A DNA stretch of 64,000 nt, from positions 1 to 64,000 of the forward strand of contig NZ_WKKH01000009.1 of NCBI RefSeq assembly GCF_009674725.1, read 5' to 3'. The position numbers and the translations under genes were made by a program. The stretch is from Pedobacter petrophilus (GTDB lineage: Bacteria; Bacteroidota; Bacteroidia; Sphingobacteriales; Sphingobacteriaceae). Below are positions 9,878 to 19,343 of this stretch, piece by piece; the first letter of the stretch is position 1; each line of letters begins with the position of its first letter. The notes under the pieces are model-generated. The model made no database searches, was not told the DNA's origin, and worked only from the letters and a program-made list of their open reading frames with translations.

Positions 9878-10163
9878 GAAATACGATTTTGTGCAAATAA
9901 AGCTATAATTAAAGCATAAATCAAAACATGCGTAGTATTTAATGTGATTTTTTTTGAATTTATAAAGTATTGTAAATCATTTTTAATTTAAACAGATACT
10001 TAAATCGTTGATTTTTAGAATGGATTCTATTAAGCAAATCTTGCTAAAAATCTTTGCTCTCAAAGAGTAGCCCAGGTTTTCTAGTCTATAACTGCAGCAG
10101 CATGAATAGGATTAAGAAGTTATTTACAACTTAAATAAAAGTTATAAATTAAAATTTGCAACA
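9878..10163. other. Gene-free stretch upstream of topA
   Basis: About 290 bp, very AT-rich. It must hold the topA promoter, reading leftwards, but no clear TAnnTTTG box could be placed. No convincing coding potential was seen on either strand; short reading frames are broken within 20-25 codons. It ends at the left inverted repeat of the MITE-like element. Confidence 0.5.
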
Positions 10164-10340
10164 CTTAGAGCCTGTTTAAATTTGAATGAAAAATATTTGT
10201 AAGTCAGTCTGAGCCTGTTGAAGACCCTATTTAAATAATGTGGAAATACTTCGAAGATTAATCCCAATTTATCTGCAACCTCAGTATGACATAAAAGCAA
10301 CGTAAATATATAGTAAAAGAAAATTTAAACAGTCTCTAAG
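10164..10340. mobile_element. MITE-like element with 20-bp terminal inverted repeats
   Basis: The left end (10164-10183, beginning CTTAGAGCCTGTTTAAATTT) and right end (10321-10340, AAATTTAAACAGTCTCTAAG) are inverted repeats matching at 19 of 20 positions. They enclose about 137 bp with no gene. This is the form of a non-autonomous miniature inverted-repeat transposable element moved by an unlinked transposase. No clear target-site duplication was found beyond the TTA/TAA at the arm ends. The tandem repeat array begins directly at its right edge. Confidence 0.55.
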
Positions 10341-10501
10341 AAAATAACCTCAAAACCAAACTAAATAACCTCAAATTACATGATAATAACCTCAAGACAG
10401 AAGAAAACAACCTCAAAACCAAACTAAAGAACTTCAAATTACAAGATAGCAACCTCAAGACAGAAGAAAACGACCTCAAATCAAAGGCTAATAGCATTTA
10501 A
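10341..10501 (+). repeat. 21-bp tandem repeat array (63-bp higher-order period) encoding leucine heptads
   Basis: About seven consecutive 21-bp units, each built around AACCTCAAA. Every third unit is nearly identical, giving a 63-bp period (cores at 10346, 10409 and 10472). In one plus-strand frame each unit reads as a heptad of the type NNLKTKL, NNLKLHD, NNLKTEE, ending at a TAA at 10499-10501. The pattern would form a coiled coil. There is no start codon: an in-frame TAA at 10337-10339, inside the right arm of the MITE-like element, closes the frame. More decayed copies, out of frame, continue to about 10530. Confidence 0.7.
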
Positions 10502-10619
10502 TCAAAAGAGAAAATCCTCAAAAGAAAAACTTCTTAACGCGTGGCATAACATTCCTTTTTATTCAATTTATACAGGCTTTTAGTATATGGAATGTTTGAA
10601 TATAGAAAAGAATAGAATC
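10502..10619. other. Short gene-free region after the 21-bp array
   Basis: Contains degraded repeat units up to about 10530 (for example AAAATCCTCAAAAGAAAAAC) and then unremarkable AT-rich DNA up to the stop codon of the minus-strand membrane protein gene. No terminator hairpin with a T-tract is evident. Confidence 0.4.
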
Positions 10620-11891
10620 CTAACCGAAAAACAAATAACAAATTCCAATTGCTGTACATACCCCTACCAGATCTGCCAGAAGCATGGAACCAATGGCATA
10701 TCTTGTATTTTTGATTTGGACTGACCCAAAGTAAACAGCAACGACATAAAAAGTAGTATCTGATGCGCCCTGGAAAATGCCAGACAATCTGCTTGCGAAC
10801 GAATCTGCACCATAGGTTTCCATCGTGCTCACCATCATCCCCCGGGCAGCACCGCCACTTAAAGGTCTGATAAGTGCGGTTGGAAGGCCTTCTACAAATC
10901 GGGTATCCGTTCTAAGATAAACAAATACGCTTTTGATTCCATTAATTACCACATCAAAAGTGCCGCTGGTACGCAAAAGGCTTATTGCTACCAACATGCC
11001 TACCAGATAAGGAATAATATTAATTGCGGTTTTAAATCCATCTTTTGCGCCATCAATAAAGGCATCAAAAACATCTATTTTTTTATATAGTGCACCCAAT
11101 ACAATGATTAAAAAGATAAATAAAATCAAACCATTACTTAACAGTCCGGAAAAGGACTGAATCCCTGCTGCATCTAAAGACCTGATATAAAGTACCAGAC
11201 TGGCAATAATGGCAGAGAGGCCAAGAATCCAGCCAATTACCACAGGTTGAAACAGATTAATCTTTTGCTTGAAAGAAACAATTAGCATTGCTGCCATTGT
11301 ACCCACAAATGTTACGATCAGGCAGGGAATAAAAACATCGGTAGGGTTAGATGCATTTTGAGAAGCACGAATAGCAATTACACTTACCGGAATTAAACTT
11401 AAACCAGCAGCATGCAGACATAAGAACATAATTTGTGCATTGGAAGCCGTATCTTTTTGAGGATTGAGCTCCTGAAGACTTTCCATAGCCTTTAATCCAA
11501 ATGGGGTTGCAGCGTTATCAAGGCCGAGCAAATTGGCCGAGAAATTCATAATCATGTGTCCCATGGATGGATGACCTTTTGGAATATCCGGAAATAATTT
11601 CGAGAAGAATGGTCCAACAATTCTGGATAATAATCTAATACCACCAGCTTTCTCAGCAATGCTCATCAAACCCATAAAGAGGGCTAAAATACCTATCAGT
11701 TTCAGGCAAAGTTCTACCGATACCCAACAGGTTTGAATAATTCCATCCAATTTAAGCGGGTTAGCTGCATCATCAGCTTTACCAATGACCATCCAATTGA
11801 AGATATCAGTTTGTCCTAAAAAGAAACATTTAATACTTGCTACAACAATTGCAACGATGATAAAGGCCGACCAGATTCTGCTTAATGCCAT
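10620..11891 (-). CDS. SpmA/SpmB-type fused nucleoside-recognition (Gate) domain membrane protein
   Basis: 423 residues, a polytopic inner-membrane protein. The N-terminal half resembles SpmA, with 'NLLGLDNAATPFGLKAM' as the characteristic Gate-domain segment. The C-terminal half resembles SpmB, with a second Gate-like segment around 'GLPTALIRPLSGGAARGMM' and 'FQGASDTTFYVVAVYFGSV'. In Bacillus the two halves are separate spore-maturation proteins; in this non-sporulating phylum the fused form is usual and its substrate is unknown. It stands between the repeat island and the S9 peptidase gene on the same strand, about 200 bp downstream of the latter's neighbour region. Family is clear, function is not. 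Confidence 0.88.
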   Translation of the reverse strand: MALSRIWSAFIIVAIVVASIKCFFLGQTDIFNWMVIGKADDAANPLKLDGIIQTCWVSVELCLKLIGILALFMGLMSIAEKAGGIRLLSRIVGPFFSKLFPDIPKGHPSMGHMIMNFSANLLGLDNAATPFGLKAMESLQELNPQKDTASNAQIMFLCLHAAGLSLIPVSVIAIRASQNASNPTDVFIPCLIVTFVGTMAAMLIVSFKQKINLFQPVVIGWILGLSAIIASLVLYIRSLDAAGIQSFSGLLSNGLILFIFLIIVLGALYKKIDVFDAFIDGAKDGFKTAINIIPYLVGMLVAISLLRTSGTFDVVINGIKSVFVYLRTDTRFVEGLPTALIRPLSGGAARGMMVSTMETYGADSFASRLSGIFQGASDTTFYVVAVYFGSVQIKNTRYAIGSMLLADLVGVCTAIGICYLFFG

Positions 11892-11981
11892 TAGGTTTGT
11901 TCAGTTTTATTTTAAAGGGTTGAAAATACCTTTTTTAAATGAAAGTATAAAGGGTGCTTTAGCGAATGAGTCAGGAGTGTT

Positions 11982-12073
11982 TAAGTCCTTAGTCGCAAGT
12001 CTAATATACTAAAAATAAAAGTCCATAGTGTATAGCTTTCAAACTACAAACTATGGACTTATGACTAAGGATT
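11982..12073. repeat. Word-repeat hairpin, locus 3
   Basis: Nested inverted words lie between the SpmAB-type gene and the peptidase gene. The outer pair is AGTCCTTAGTC (from 11982) and GACTAAGGAT (ending near 12072). The inner pair is the perfect 10-bp AAGTCCATAG at 12019-12028 and CTATGGACTT at 12051-12060. The inner stem sits 31 bp past the stop codon of the peptidase gene and could end its transcript. Confidence 0.5.
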
Positions 12074-12090
12074 CATTCCTGACGATGGCC

Positions 12091-14949
12091 TCACGGTTTA
12101 CCGTCTGTTAATTCAAAACCCCAGGTTTTACCTTTTTCGGTTGCTGGTATGCCACTGGTCATCCAGGCAGGTGCCTTTGCGCCCTTAAGATAGTAATCAA
12201 AAAATTGCTGTTCACGAATTTGAATATCTTTTCTATTCTGACGTTGAACGAGATTATGGGCTTCGCCATTGTAGTTTAGCATCCAAACCGGTTTACCTAA
12301 GCGGCGTAATCCGGTAAACATTTCAATTCCCTGGTACCATGGCACCGCTCCGTCAGCGTCATTCGCCATTACCACAACTGGTGTATTCACTTTCGGGAAC
12401 ATAAATAATGGTGAGTTTTCGATGTATAATTCTGGTTTCTCCCAAAGTGTAGCACCGATTCGGCTTTGTGTTTTTTCATACTGAAATTGGCGGTTCATCC
12501 CGGTTTCCCAACGAATTCCACCATAGGCCGACGTCATATTCACTACAGGTGCTCCAGCCCAGGCTGCAGCATACATGTCGTTTTGAGTAATGAGATAAGC
12601 CACTTGATATCCTCCCCAGCTTTGTCCCTGGATACCGATTTTCTTGGCATCAACCCAGTTGTTTTTTTTCAGGTTTTCAACCCCGGAATTGATGTATTCT
12701 ACTGCCGATTGTCCCGGATGTCCATTTTCGTAACTGATATCAGGAGCAAAAACAAGGTAGCCGTTGCTCACGAAAAACGAAATATTTAAACGGGAAGGAG
12801 TAGGGGCCGGCGCCTGATAGTTGTATAACCCATCAGTTAATTTTTCGTAGAAATATGCAATCATTGGATATTTCTTATTCGGATCAAAATTTTCCGGCTT
12901 ATACAAAATACCTTCAGCCTGATAGCCCTTCGGAGTAGTCCATTTCACCAGTTCTGCTGTTCCCCAATTGTAGTTTTGCTGTTGAGGATTGGTGTTGGTT
13001 AATTTGGTTTCTGTTTTGAAATCTGTGGTAACATATACATTCGGAGATTCAACATAACTTGCTTTATCATAGATGTAGATATCTGCAGCTTCTGCTTTAA
13101 CCAGGTTAGAATATTTATGTTTAGACATTACCACCAATTCAGGTGCCTTAACTGTCCCAACATTGGTGCGGTAAAAGCCATTTTCTTTAGTTGCATTATT
13201 AAAACCATTCAACCAAACCAATTCATTTGATTTTACAAATTTGTTATCTGCATTTCTGTCAAAACGGTTTTCTGCAGATAATCTTTCGTAGCGAAAAGTA
13301 ATTTTGTTCGCCCGGCCGAAACCAGCAGTGATGTTTTTTGGTTCAGATTTTCCATCTGGTGAGAATGACCACAAGTCATATCTGTCGTTCAGGATTACCG
13401 CCTTATCATCTGCGGTCCACGTTGCAATTCCGTAGGCCGAAGGCAAATCAGGTACATCGTTATCCTCTTCAACAAATTTTACATTTAAACGTTCGGTAAG
13501 TGCAGTTGCTTTTGAAGTTGCAACATTGTATGTATACCAATTTCCACTTTTCCGGTCAAAATACAATACATAGTTTCCACCTGGAGAAGCCATTGCATAA
13601 CCATTCAATTCAGCAATTATCTTTTTACGCTGCCCTGTTTTAGTATCCACAAGATAATAATCTTTCGAAGTTGATCCGCTCCATTGCGATTCAATTCTAT
13701 GTCCATAATCTGTTGTTGCCAGCACAGCGTTTGAATTGCCTTCTGCAATTAGATTCGCATCCGGTAAAGTTAAGTCCGTTAAAGGAATCACTTTCGGGTC
13801 ACTGCTATATACATCAATCACCGATAGGTAGCTTTTTTTACTATCCCTGTCTGCGTTTTTGAGTTGCATTGGCTGCAAGTAATCATCCTTATAGTTCCAA
13901 ACGTCAACTTTCGCCACTTCGAAATCAACAATTGTTGTATCTTTTGATGCTTTAACAGGAGAGATCCCGAAAAACAATTTCTTCCCGTCCTTACTGAAAG
14001 TTACTTTCGCATCGCCATTAACAGACCATTTTGCAGGTAAGCCAGGCATATCAAAATCAACTATTATTTGTGCGGTATCTAAAGTTAGCGAGTTATAATA
14101 AACATTATAGTTTTTTATTTCCTGTTTTTCCGGACTTTGTCCGCCTACGAAAGCAAGGTGTTCACTTTCCTCATCAAAAGCAAAGTTTTTAAAGCTTCCT
14201 TTCCCTTTGATTAAGGTTTTTAAAATGCCTTTTTCTGTATTCAACAGGTATACCCCTTGCGGAGCGGTCTTATCTTTTTTAGATCCGCTGCAACTAAACA
14301 CAAGTTGTTTACCATCTTTGCTGAAGGCATAATCAATTACAAACTTAAAAGTACGATCAGTTCCTGTGGTCAGATTTTTAACCACCAGATCGGTTCCCTC
14401 TTCAGTTTTGCCTTTTAAGGCTGGTTCATCAGCAAGGAAATCAGCATCGGTGTCTTTTTTTTCTGCGGGGGTAACTGCTTTCTTTGCAGTATCAGGCTTA
14501 TCTGTGAGGTACGCCATCACACCAGAACCTTCTTCCGGAAATTTGAATGACTTTACCCGGGATATTTTTGTAACGGCACTTGTGCTTAGGTTCGTAATAC
14601 CCAAAGAATCTTTAGGCATCTCTTCTGGCTTTTTCTTTTTTATCTTAGCCTGGCGAAGATCTTTATTAAACGGTCGGATAGTAAAAGCCGCAAATTTAGA
14701 ATCGTTGCTGAACTGGGCATTCATTCCCCGCGGAACATTAATTTTAGCACTGGTTTTCAGGTTGCTGATGGAAAGTTGTGCATCGCCTTCCTGTTGAAGG
14801 ACACCATACATTGCCCAAGTCCCATTATTTGATAGTTGCTTTGCTCCAACTGATTCCCAGGTATCATAAACGGTATGATCTAAGGGTTTCTTTTGCGCAT
14901 AAGCAAAGCTGACAACGAAAAATAGAATAATTGTTAGTCTTTTTTGCAT
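12091..14949 (-). CDS. S9 family prolyl oligopeptidase, secreted
   Basis: 952 residues. A signal peptide ending in 'VSFAYAQ' sends it to the periplasm or beyond. The N-terminal 650 residues have the repeated strand pattern of a beta-propeller, which gates access in this family. The C-terminal alpha/beta-hydrolase domain has a full catalytic triad: Ser777 in 'GQSWGG', Asp866 in 'DADGAVPW' and His898 in 'GEAHNL'. S9 enzymes cleave short peptides, often after proline or as dipeptidyl peptidases, and Bacteroidota use secreted ones to harvest peptides. The gene is monocistronic by spacing. Subfamily (S9A, B or C) cannot be fixed from reading alone; the C-terminal domain looks most like S9C. Confidence 0.93.
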   Translation of the reverse strand: MQKRLTIILFFVVSFAYAQKKPLDHTVYDTWESVGAKQLSNNGTWAMYGVLQQEGDAQLSISNLKTSAKINVPRGMNAQFSNDSKFAAFTIRPFNKDLRQAKIKKKKPEEMPKDSLGITNLSTSAVTKISRVKSFKFPEEGSGVMAYLTDKPDTAKKAVTPAEKKDTDADFLADEPALKGKTEEGTDLVVKNLTTGTDRTFKFVIDYAFSKDGKQLVFSCSGSKKDKTAPQGVYLLNTEKGILKTLIKGKGSFKNFAFDEESEHLAFVGGQSPEKQEIKNYNVYYNSLTLDTAQIIVDFDMPGLPAKWSVNGDAKVTFSKDGKKLFFGISPVKASKDTTIVDFEVAKVDVWNYKDDYLQPMQLKNADRDSKKSYLSVIDVYSSDPKVIPLTDLTLPDANLIAEGNSNAVLATTDYGHRIESQWSGSTSKDYYLVDTKTGQRKKIIAELNGYAMASPGGNYVLYFDRKSGNWYTYNVATSKATALTERLNVKFVEEDNDVPDLPSAYGIATWTADDKAVILNDRYDLWSFSPDGKSEPKNITAGFGRANKITFRYERLSAENRFDRNADNKFVKSNELVWLNGFNNATKENGFYRTNVGTVKAPELVVMSKHKYSNLVKAEAADIYIYDKASYVESPNVYVTTDFKTETKLTNTNPQQQNYNWGTAELVKWTTPKGYQAEGILYKPENFDPNKKYPMIAYFYEKLTDGLYNYQAPAPTPSRLNISFFVSNGYLVFAPDISYENGHPGQSAVEYINSGVENLKKNNWVDAKKIGIQGQSWGGYQVAYLITQNDMYAAAWAGAPVVNMTSAYGGIRWETGMNRQFQYEKTQSRIGATLWEKPELYIENSPLFMFPKVNTPVVVMANDADGAVPWYQGIEMFTGLRRLGKPVWMLNYNGEAHNLVQRQNRKDIQIREQQFFDYYLKGAKAPAWMTSGIPATEKGKTWGFELTDGKP

Positions 14950-15083
14950 TTCTGGAAATAAATTAATTAGTCTGTTGTGATTAAGCTCCTAAAATTGGAA
15001 TTTTTTAGCTTATTAAGAAACATGTATGCCAAATATTACAATTAACAGGTCAATAAAATCATTTTATAGAGGCGGTAAAACAA

Positions 15084-15115
15084 GAAGCCTTGATTGTTTT
15101 TGCAATCAAGGCTTC
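15084..15115 (-). terminator. Intrinsic terminator of the pyrG-yidC operon
   Basis: A perfect 13-bp stem (15084-15096 with 15103-15115) and a 6-nt loop, 26 bp past the yidC stop codon. On the minus strand the stem is followed by a T-rich stretch (CTTGTTTTA). It may serve transcription from the left as well. Confidence 0.75.
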
Positions 15116-15141
15116 CGGTAAAAATATTATAGTGCTAAATT

Positions 15142-16938
15142 CTATTTTTTAGCTTGTTGTTGCTGACGCATATAATCATCCAAACGTTGTTGGAATTTTG
15201 ATTTTTTCTTTTTCTCGTCTGCAGGTCTGGCTTTATTTTGTTGAATCAAAGCATGAATCTTATCATCATCAACCATTTTACGAATTAAGATCTGCTGACC
15301 AAAAGTCATTAAGTTGGCTAAGAAGTAGTAGTAATTTAAACCGGCAGGGTAGCTATTTAAAACCCCTAAAAAGATTACCGGCATTACATAACCAATGTAT
15401 TTCATTTGGCCGGTTGCACCTGACGTCTGGTTATTGAAGTAAGTCATGATTAAGGTAGAGATGGTCATCAATACACACATCAAACTTAAGTGATCGCCAA
15501 TGAAAGGTACTTTGAAACCGAATTTTATAAATTCATCATAAGTTGATAAATCTTTCATCCAAAGAAAACTCTCTCCACGCAATTCAAACAAATTCGGGAA
15601 AAAGAAGAAGAACGCCATTACCAAGGGTAATTGTAAAACCATCGGTAAACAGCCACCCAGTGGATTAACACCGGCTTTTTTATAAAGTTTTAAGTATTCC
15701 TGCTGAACAAGTGTTGCATTTTCTTCACCAACTTTAGCTTTAATTTCATCCATTTCTGGCTTTAAAACCCTCATTTTAGCCATCGATAAATATGACTTGT
15801 AGGTAAGGGGTGATAAAGCAACTTTTAACAAGATGGTTAAGACCAAAATGATTAAACCGAAGTTCCAGCCGAAGTTATTAAGGAAATTAAATACAGGCAA
15901 GACAATGAAACGGTTGATGTATTTTAATGGCCAGTAGCCCAGATCTACCTGCTTTTCTAAATCATAACCCTGTGCCTTTAAAGCAGAGAACTTATTTGTT
16001 CCAAAGTAAAATTCCATTTCATAAGCCTGATTTGCAGTATGTGCGTATGGCAATTGCATATTGGCATCATAGAACTTAACTAAACCAGGTTCGGTCGGGA
16101 TTTTTACTTCTAAGCTTCCTTTTTCAAATGGTTGTTTAGCGATTAAAGAAGCAGAGAAAAAGTGTTGTTTGAATGAGAACCACTGGATTTTACCTTTAGC
16201 AAGGTCTTCCTTTTCATCTTTAGATACACTTAAATGGTCAACGTCACCCTCCACATACTTATAATAAGGTGCTGAATAACGGTGCTCACTTTCAATTGAT
16301 TTTTCTTGCTGTAATAGCGTAGTCTGCCAGTTTAAACCAACTGAGTTACCAGCAATTACCTGTTGCAAACCAACCAGATTAATTTTAAAATCTACCTTAT
16401 TGCTTAATCCTTTTAAATCATACACGTACTCCACATAAGCATTCGAACCATAGTTAGCACGCATGCTCACCGTATTCCCTGTTTTATTTGGCGTAAAGTA
16501 CAAATCGTTGGTGTTAATCGTTTTGCCGGCAGCATTAAGGTTTAACCCAAATTTATTCTGGTCGCCAGTAAATAAAATAAGTGGCTTTCCTGCGTAAGTT
16601 TTTTGATTTTTAATTTGAACCGATGAAATTCTACCACCTTTATTACTCAGGGTGATTAATAGATTTTCGTTTTCTAAAACAGTATTCGATTGTGTTCCGG
16701 CCAAAGCAGTACCAAAAGGGCCCTTTAAAGCAAGCGAATCTACCACTGGGTTAACAACAGTTGCAGCTTTTGCAGTGGTATCTTTTACAGCAGGAACCAC
16801 TCCGGCTTTTTTCAAAGAATCTAAACGCTCAGTTTCTTTGGTTTTTTTAATTTCAGCCTCAGTAGGCCGTAAAAAGTAAAATGATCCTGCCAAAATGATC
16901 ATAATCAGGAATAATCCTGTGAAGGTATTTCTATCCAT
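15142..16938 (-). CDS. yidC: Membrane protein insertase YidC
   Basis: 598 residues. YidC inserts and folds inner-membrane proteins, alone or with SecYEG. An N-terminal membrane helix (about residues 8-24) is followed by a linker and a large periplasmic beta domain (about 80-340). The conserved insertase core with five helices follows: 'NFGWNFGLIILVLTILLK', the 'NPLGGCLPMVLQLP' loop and 'YYYFLANLMTFGQQI'. The C-terminal tail is rich in Lys and Gln. The start lies 18 bp after the pyrG stop, so the two are very probably one transcript. Confidence 0.98.
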   Translation of the reverse strand: MDRNTFTGLFLIMIILAGSFYFLRPTEAEIKKTKETERLDSLKKAGVVPAVKDTTAKAATVVNPVVDSLALKGPFGTALAGTQSNTVLENENLLITLSNKGGRISSVQIKNQKTYAGKPLILFTGDQNKFGLNLNAAGKTINTNDLYFTPNKTGNTVSMRANYGSNAYVEYVYDLKGLSNKVDFKINLVGLQQVIAGNSVGLNWQTTLLQQEKSIESEHRYSAPYYKYVEGDVDHLSVSKDEKEDLAKGKIQWFSFKQHFFSASLIAKQPFEKGSLEVKIPTEPGLVKFYDANMQLPYAHTANQAYEMEFYFGTNKFSALKAQGYDLEKQVDLGYWPLKYINRFIVLPVFNFLNNFGWNFGLIILVLTILLKVALSPLTYKSYLSMAKMRVLKPEMDEIKAKVGEENATLVQQEYLKLYKKAGVNPLGGCLPMVLQLPLVMAFFFFFPNLFELRGESFLWMKDLSTYDEFIKFGFKVPFIGDHLSLMCVLMTISTLIMTYFNNQTSGATGQMKYIGYVMPVIFLGVLNSYPAGLNYYYFLANLMTFGQQILIRKMVDDDKIHALIQQNKARPADEKKKKSKFQQRLDDYMRQQQQAKK

Positions 16939-16956
16939 TAGTCTATTGTACTGCTT

Positions 16957-18573
16957 TTAATTCGTTTTCTTTTTAGCAAACTCCATCGCAGCAGCGACAA
17001 ATTTAACAAAAAGTGGGTGAGGATTAGCAACTGTTGATTTTAATTCAGGGTGAAATTGTCCGCCGATGAAAAAAGGATGGTTTTTTAACTCCACAATTTC
17101 AACCAGATTAGTCTGCGGATTGATTCCGGAAGCAATCATACCGGCTTCTTCATATTGCTTTAAATAATCATTATTAAATTCAAAACGGTGACGGTGACGC
17201 TCATTGATATGCGCCTTTCCATAGATAGCAAAAGCTTTTGTTCCTTTTTTGATATCACATGGATAAGATCCCAAACGCATTGTACCACCCATGTTTACAA
17301 TACTCTTTTGTTCTTCCATCATATTAATTACCGGATGATCTGCCTCAGCGTCAATTTCAGTGGTGTGTGCACCTTTTAAACCTAAAACGTTACGTCCGTA
17401 TTCTATTACTGCACATTGCATTCCCAGGCAAATTCCGAAGAAAGGAATGTTATTTTCACGAACGTATTTGATGGTATCAATTTTTCCTTCAATACCACGA
17501 CTTCCAAAACCTGGCGCAACTAATACACCTTGTAAATGACCAAGTTTTTCGTGTACGTTATCAGAGAAAATACCTTCTGAGTGAATATATTCTACCCGAA
17601 CTTTACATTCATTTTTTGAACCTGCGTGAACGAAAGACTCAATAATTGACTTGTATGCATCAGGTAACTCTACATATTTACCCACTAAACCAATTTTTAC
17701 TTCGGCAGTCGGATTTTTTAAACGACCAAGAAAGTCTTTCCAGCTTTCCATATCCGGATCGTTTTTGGTTGGTAATTTTAATTTTGCTAAAACTGTTTTG
17801 TCTAATTGTTCCTTTAACATTAATAATGGCACATCATAGATAGTAGATGCATCCATCGATTCGACTACCGCATTGATGTTTACGTTACAAAACAGGGCAA
17901 TTTTTTTTCTTAAATCCTGACCAAGATGGTGTTCGGTTCTGCAAACCAGGATATCCGGCTGAATACCATATTCCAATAAAGCTTTAACAGAGTGTTGTGT
18001 TGGTTTTGTTTTTAATTCGCCGGCAGCGGCCAAGTAGGGTACAAGTGTTAAGTGAATTACAATTGCATTTGAACTTCCTTCTTCCCACTTAAACTGACGA
18101 ACAGCTTCTATAAAAGGAAGAGATTCAATATCACCAACAGTTCCGCCAAGTTCAGTAATTATAATATCGTAGTCACCGCTATCGCCTAAGATGCGCATGT
18201 TGCGCTTAATTTCATCGGTAATATGGGGAACAACTTGTACGGTTTTACCCAAATATTCGCCTTTACGCTCTTTACTGATTACGTTTTGATAGATACGGCC
18301 AGTGGTGATGTTATTAGCCTGAGATGTTGGAACGTTTAAGAAACGTTCATAGTGACCAAGATCCAAATCGGTTTCGGCACCATCTTCGGTTACAAAGCAT
18401 TCGCCATGTTCGTAGGGATTAAGCGTTCCGGGATCGATATTAATGTAAGGATCGAATTTTTGAATGGTTACACGGTAGCCACGTGCCTGTAAAAGTTTAG
18501 CCAAAGATGCGGAAATGATGCCCTTACCCAAAGAGGAAGTAACACCCCCCGTAACAAAAATATACTTAGTCAT
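16957..18573 (-). CDS. pyrG: CTP synthase
   Basis: 538 residues, the usual length. It makes CTP from UTP, ATP and glutamine. The N-terminal synthetase domain starts '[17 protein letters not shown]' with its P-loop, and includes '[14 protein letters not shown]' and '[22 protein letters not shown]'. The C-terminal class-I glutamine amidotransferase domain has the nucleophile Cys382 in 'FGICLGMQ', with His and Glu in 'QFHPE' near the end. It is the first gene of the pyrG-yidC pair, and a candidate -7 box lies upstream at 18628-18635. Confidence 0.99.
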   Translation of the reverse strand: MTKYIFVTGGVTSSLGKGIISASLAKLLQARGYRVTIQKFDPYINIDPGTLNPYEHGECFVTEDGAETDLDLGHYERFLNVPTSQANNITTGRIYQNVISKERKGEYLGKTVQVVPHITDEIKRNMRILGDSGDYDIIITELGGTVGDIESLPFIEAVRQFKWEEGSSNAIVIHLTLVPYLAAAGELKTKPTQHSVKALLEYGIQPDILVCRTEHHLGQDLRKKIALFCNVNINAVVESMDASTIYDVPLLMLKEQLDKTVLAKLKLPTKNDPDMESWKDFLGRLKNPTAEVKIGLVGKYVELPDAYKSIIESFVHAGSKNECKVRVEYIHSEGIFSDNVHEKLGHLQGVLVAPGFGSRGIEGKIDTIKYVRENNIPFFGICLGMQCAVIEYGRNVLGLKGAHTTEIDAEADHPVINMMEEQKSIVNMGGTMRLGSYPCDIKKGTKAFAIYGKAHINERHRHRFEFNNDYLKQYEEAGMIASGINPQTNLVEIVELKNHPFFIGGQFHPELKSTVANPHPLFVKFVAAAMEFAKKKTN

Positions 18574-18627
18574 GTTTGTGGTTTTTTACAGCAGATATAT
18601 AAAAATTGCTGCTTTTTGTACGGGATA

Positions 18628-18635
18628 CAAAGGTA
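18628..18635 (-). promoter_or_regulatory. Candidate -7 promoter box for pyrG-yidC
   Basis: CAAAGGTA on the plus strand is TACCTTTG on the minus strand, an exact fit to the Bacteroidota -7 consensus TAnnTTTG, 55 bp upstream of the pyrG start. No matching -33 TTTG was found at the expected distance. Confidence 0.45.
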
Positions 18636-18872
18636 CGAAAATTACTTGTTTCTAATATTTAAAAATAAAGATAAATGAAATATGATAAAGTAATGTGATT
18701 AAGTAAATTAGGAGATATTTTGATTGCCTTTTAATCTTTTGGATTTCAGAACCAGATGATTTTAGATACTAATCACAACATTTTTTGCTAATTTACTTCT
18801 AATATCAAGTTCGGACAGCCCTTATACCTATTGATATTTAGAGTCGCAGAATATTAACAGAATAAATTATTA

Positions 18873-19343
18873 TTATGCGAATTCGTGGTTTTCTTTTTGG
18901 ATTAATGCCAGCATTTCATCCGCTAAATCATTAGTGAAACCAACCGATGCACTAGTTTGAATTAATCTGGCTTTTAAAAAAGCGGGGAGTGCATTAAGTG
19001 ATTTATCATCATCTAAAATAATGAAATTATCTTGAATTGTTTTTGAATTGAACCAGTTCAAAATTTCATAGTTTCTATCCAGATTCCCTATGTTATCAGG
19101 AAGACGGCTAATTTTATTTAAATTGATATTCCTGGTTTTGAAGATATTAATCCATTCATTTAAATTATATTTAAACTTATGAGATGTAGTAAGTACAATT
19201 TCTATTTCAGTGTTGGCAAGCACCTTATTTAGTGCCTTTATTGCTTTAGAATTGAACTCAATAAAGCCATCCGCTAAAATCTCCGGACTTCTCCATGAGT
19301 TTGCAGGCGTCATTACCCCATCTATATCTAACAACAAAAGCAT
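18873..19343 (-). CDS. HAD-superfamily phosphatase (HAD_SAK-like)
   Basis: 156 residues from the ATG at 19343; a TTG two codons further upstream is possible, and a stop in the same frame closes anything longer. The HAD nucleophile motif is at the N-terminus (Asp6 and Asp8 in 'LLLLDIDGVM'), motif II is a Thr-Ser pair ('IEIVLTTSHKF'), and the acidic motif is 'FIILDDDKSL'. The short cap-less layout resembles the HAD domains associated with RNA-repair proteins (HAD_SAK_2, PF18143). The preceding frame overlaps its start by about 86 bp. The cassette is more AT-rich than its neighbours, which fits horizontal gain. The substrate is unknown. Confidence 0.75.
   Translation of the reverse strand: MLLLLDIDGVMTPANSWRSPEILADGFIEFNSKAIKALNKVLANTEIEIVLTTSHKFKYNLNEWINIFKTRNINLNKISRLPDNIGNLDRNYEILNWFNSKTIQDNFIILDDDKSLNALPAFLKARLIQTSASVGFTNDLADEMLALIQKENHEFA

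Noticed and set aside
10341..10501. Possible CRISPR-like array
   Set aside because: The 21-bp units are back to back with no unique spacers and vary in sequence; there are no cas genes. It is a simple tandem array.
11785..12012. Plus-strand frame of 75 codons at the start of the SpmAB-type gene
   Set aside because: It is antisense to that gene and then runs into word-repeat DNA, with no homology to anything I know.
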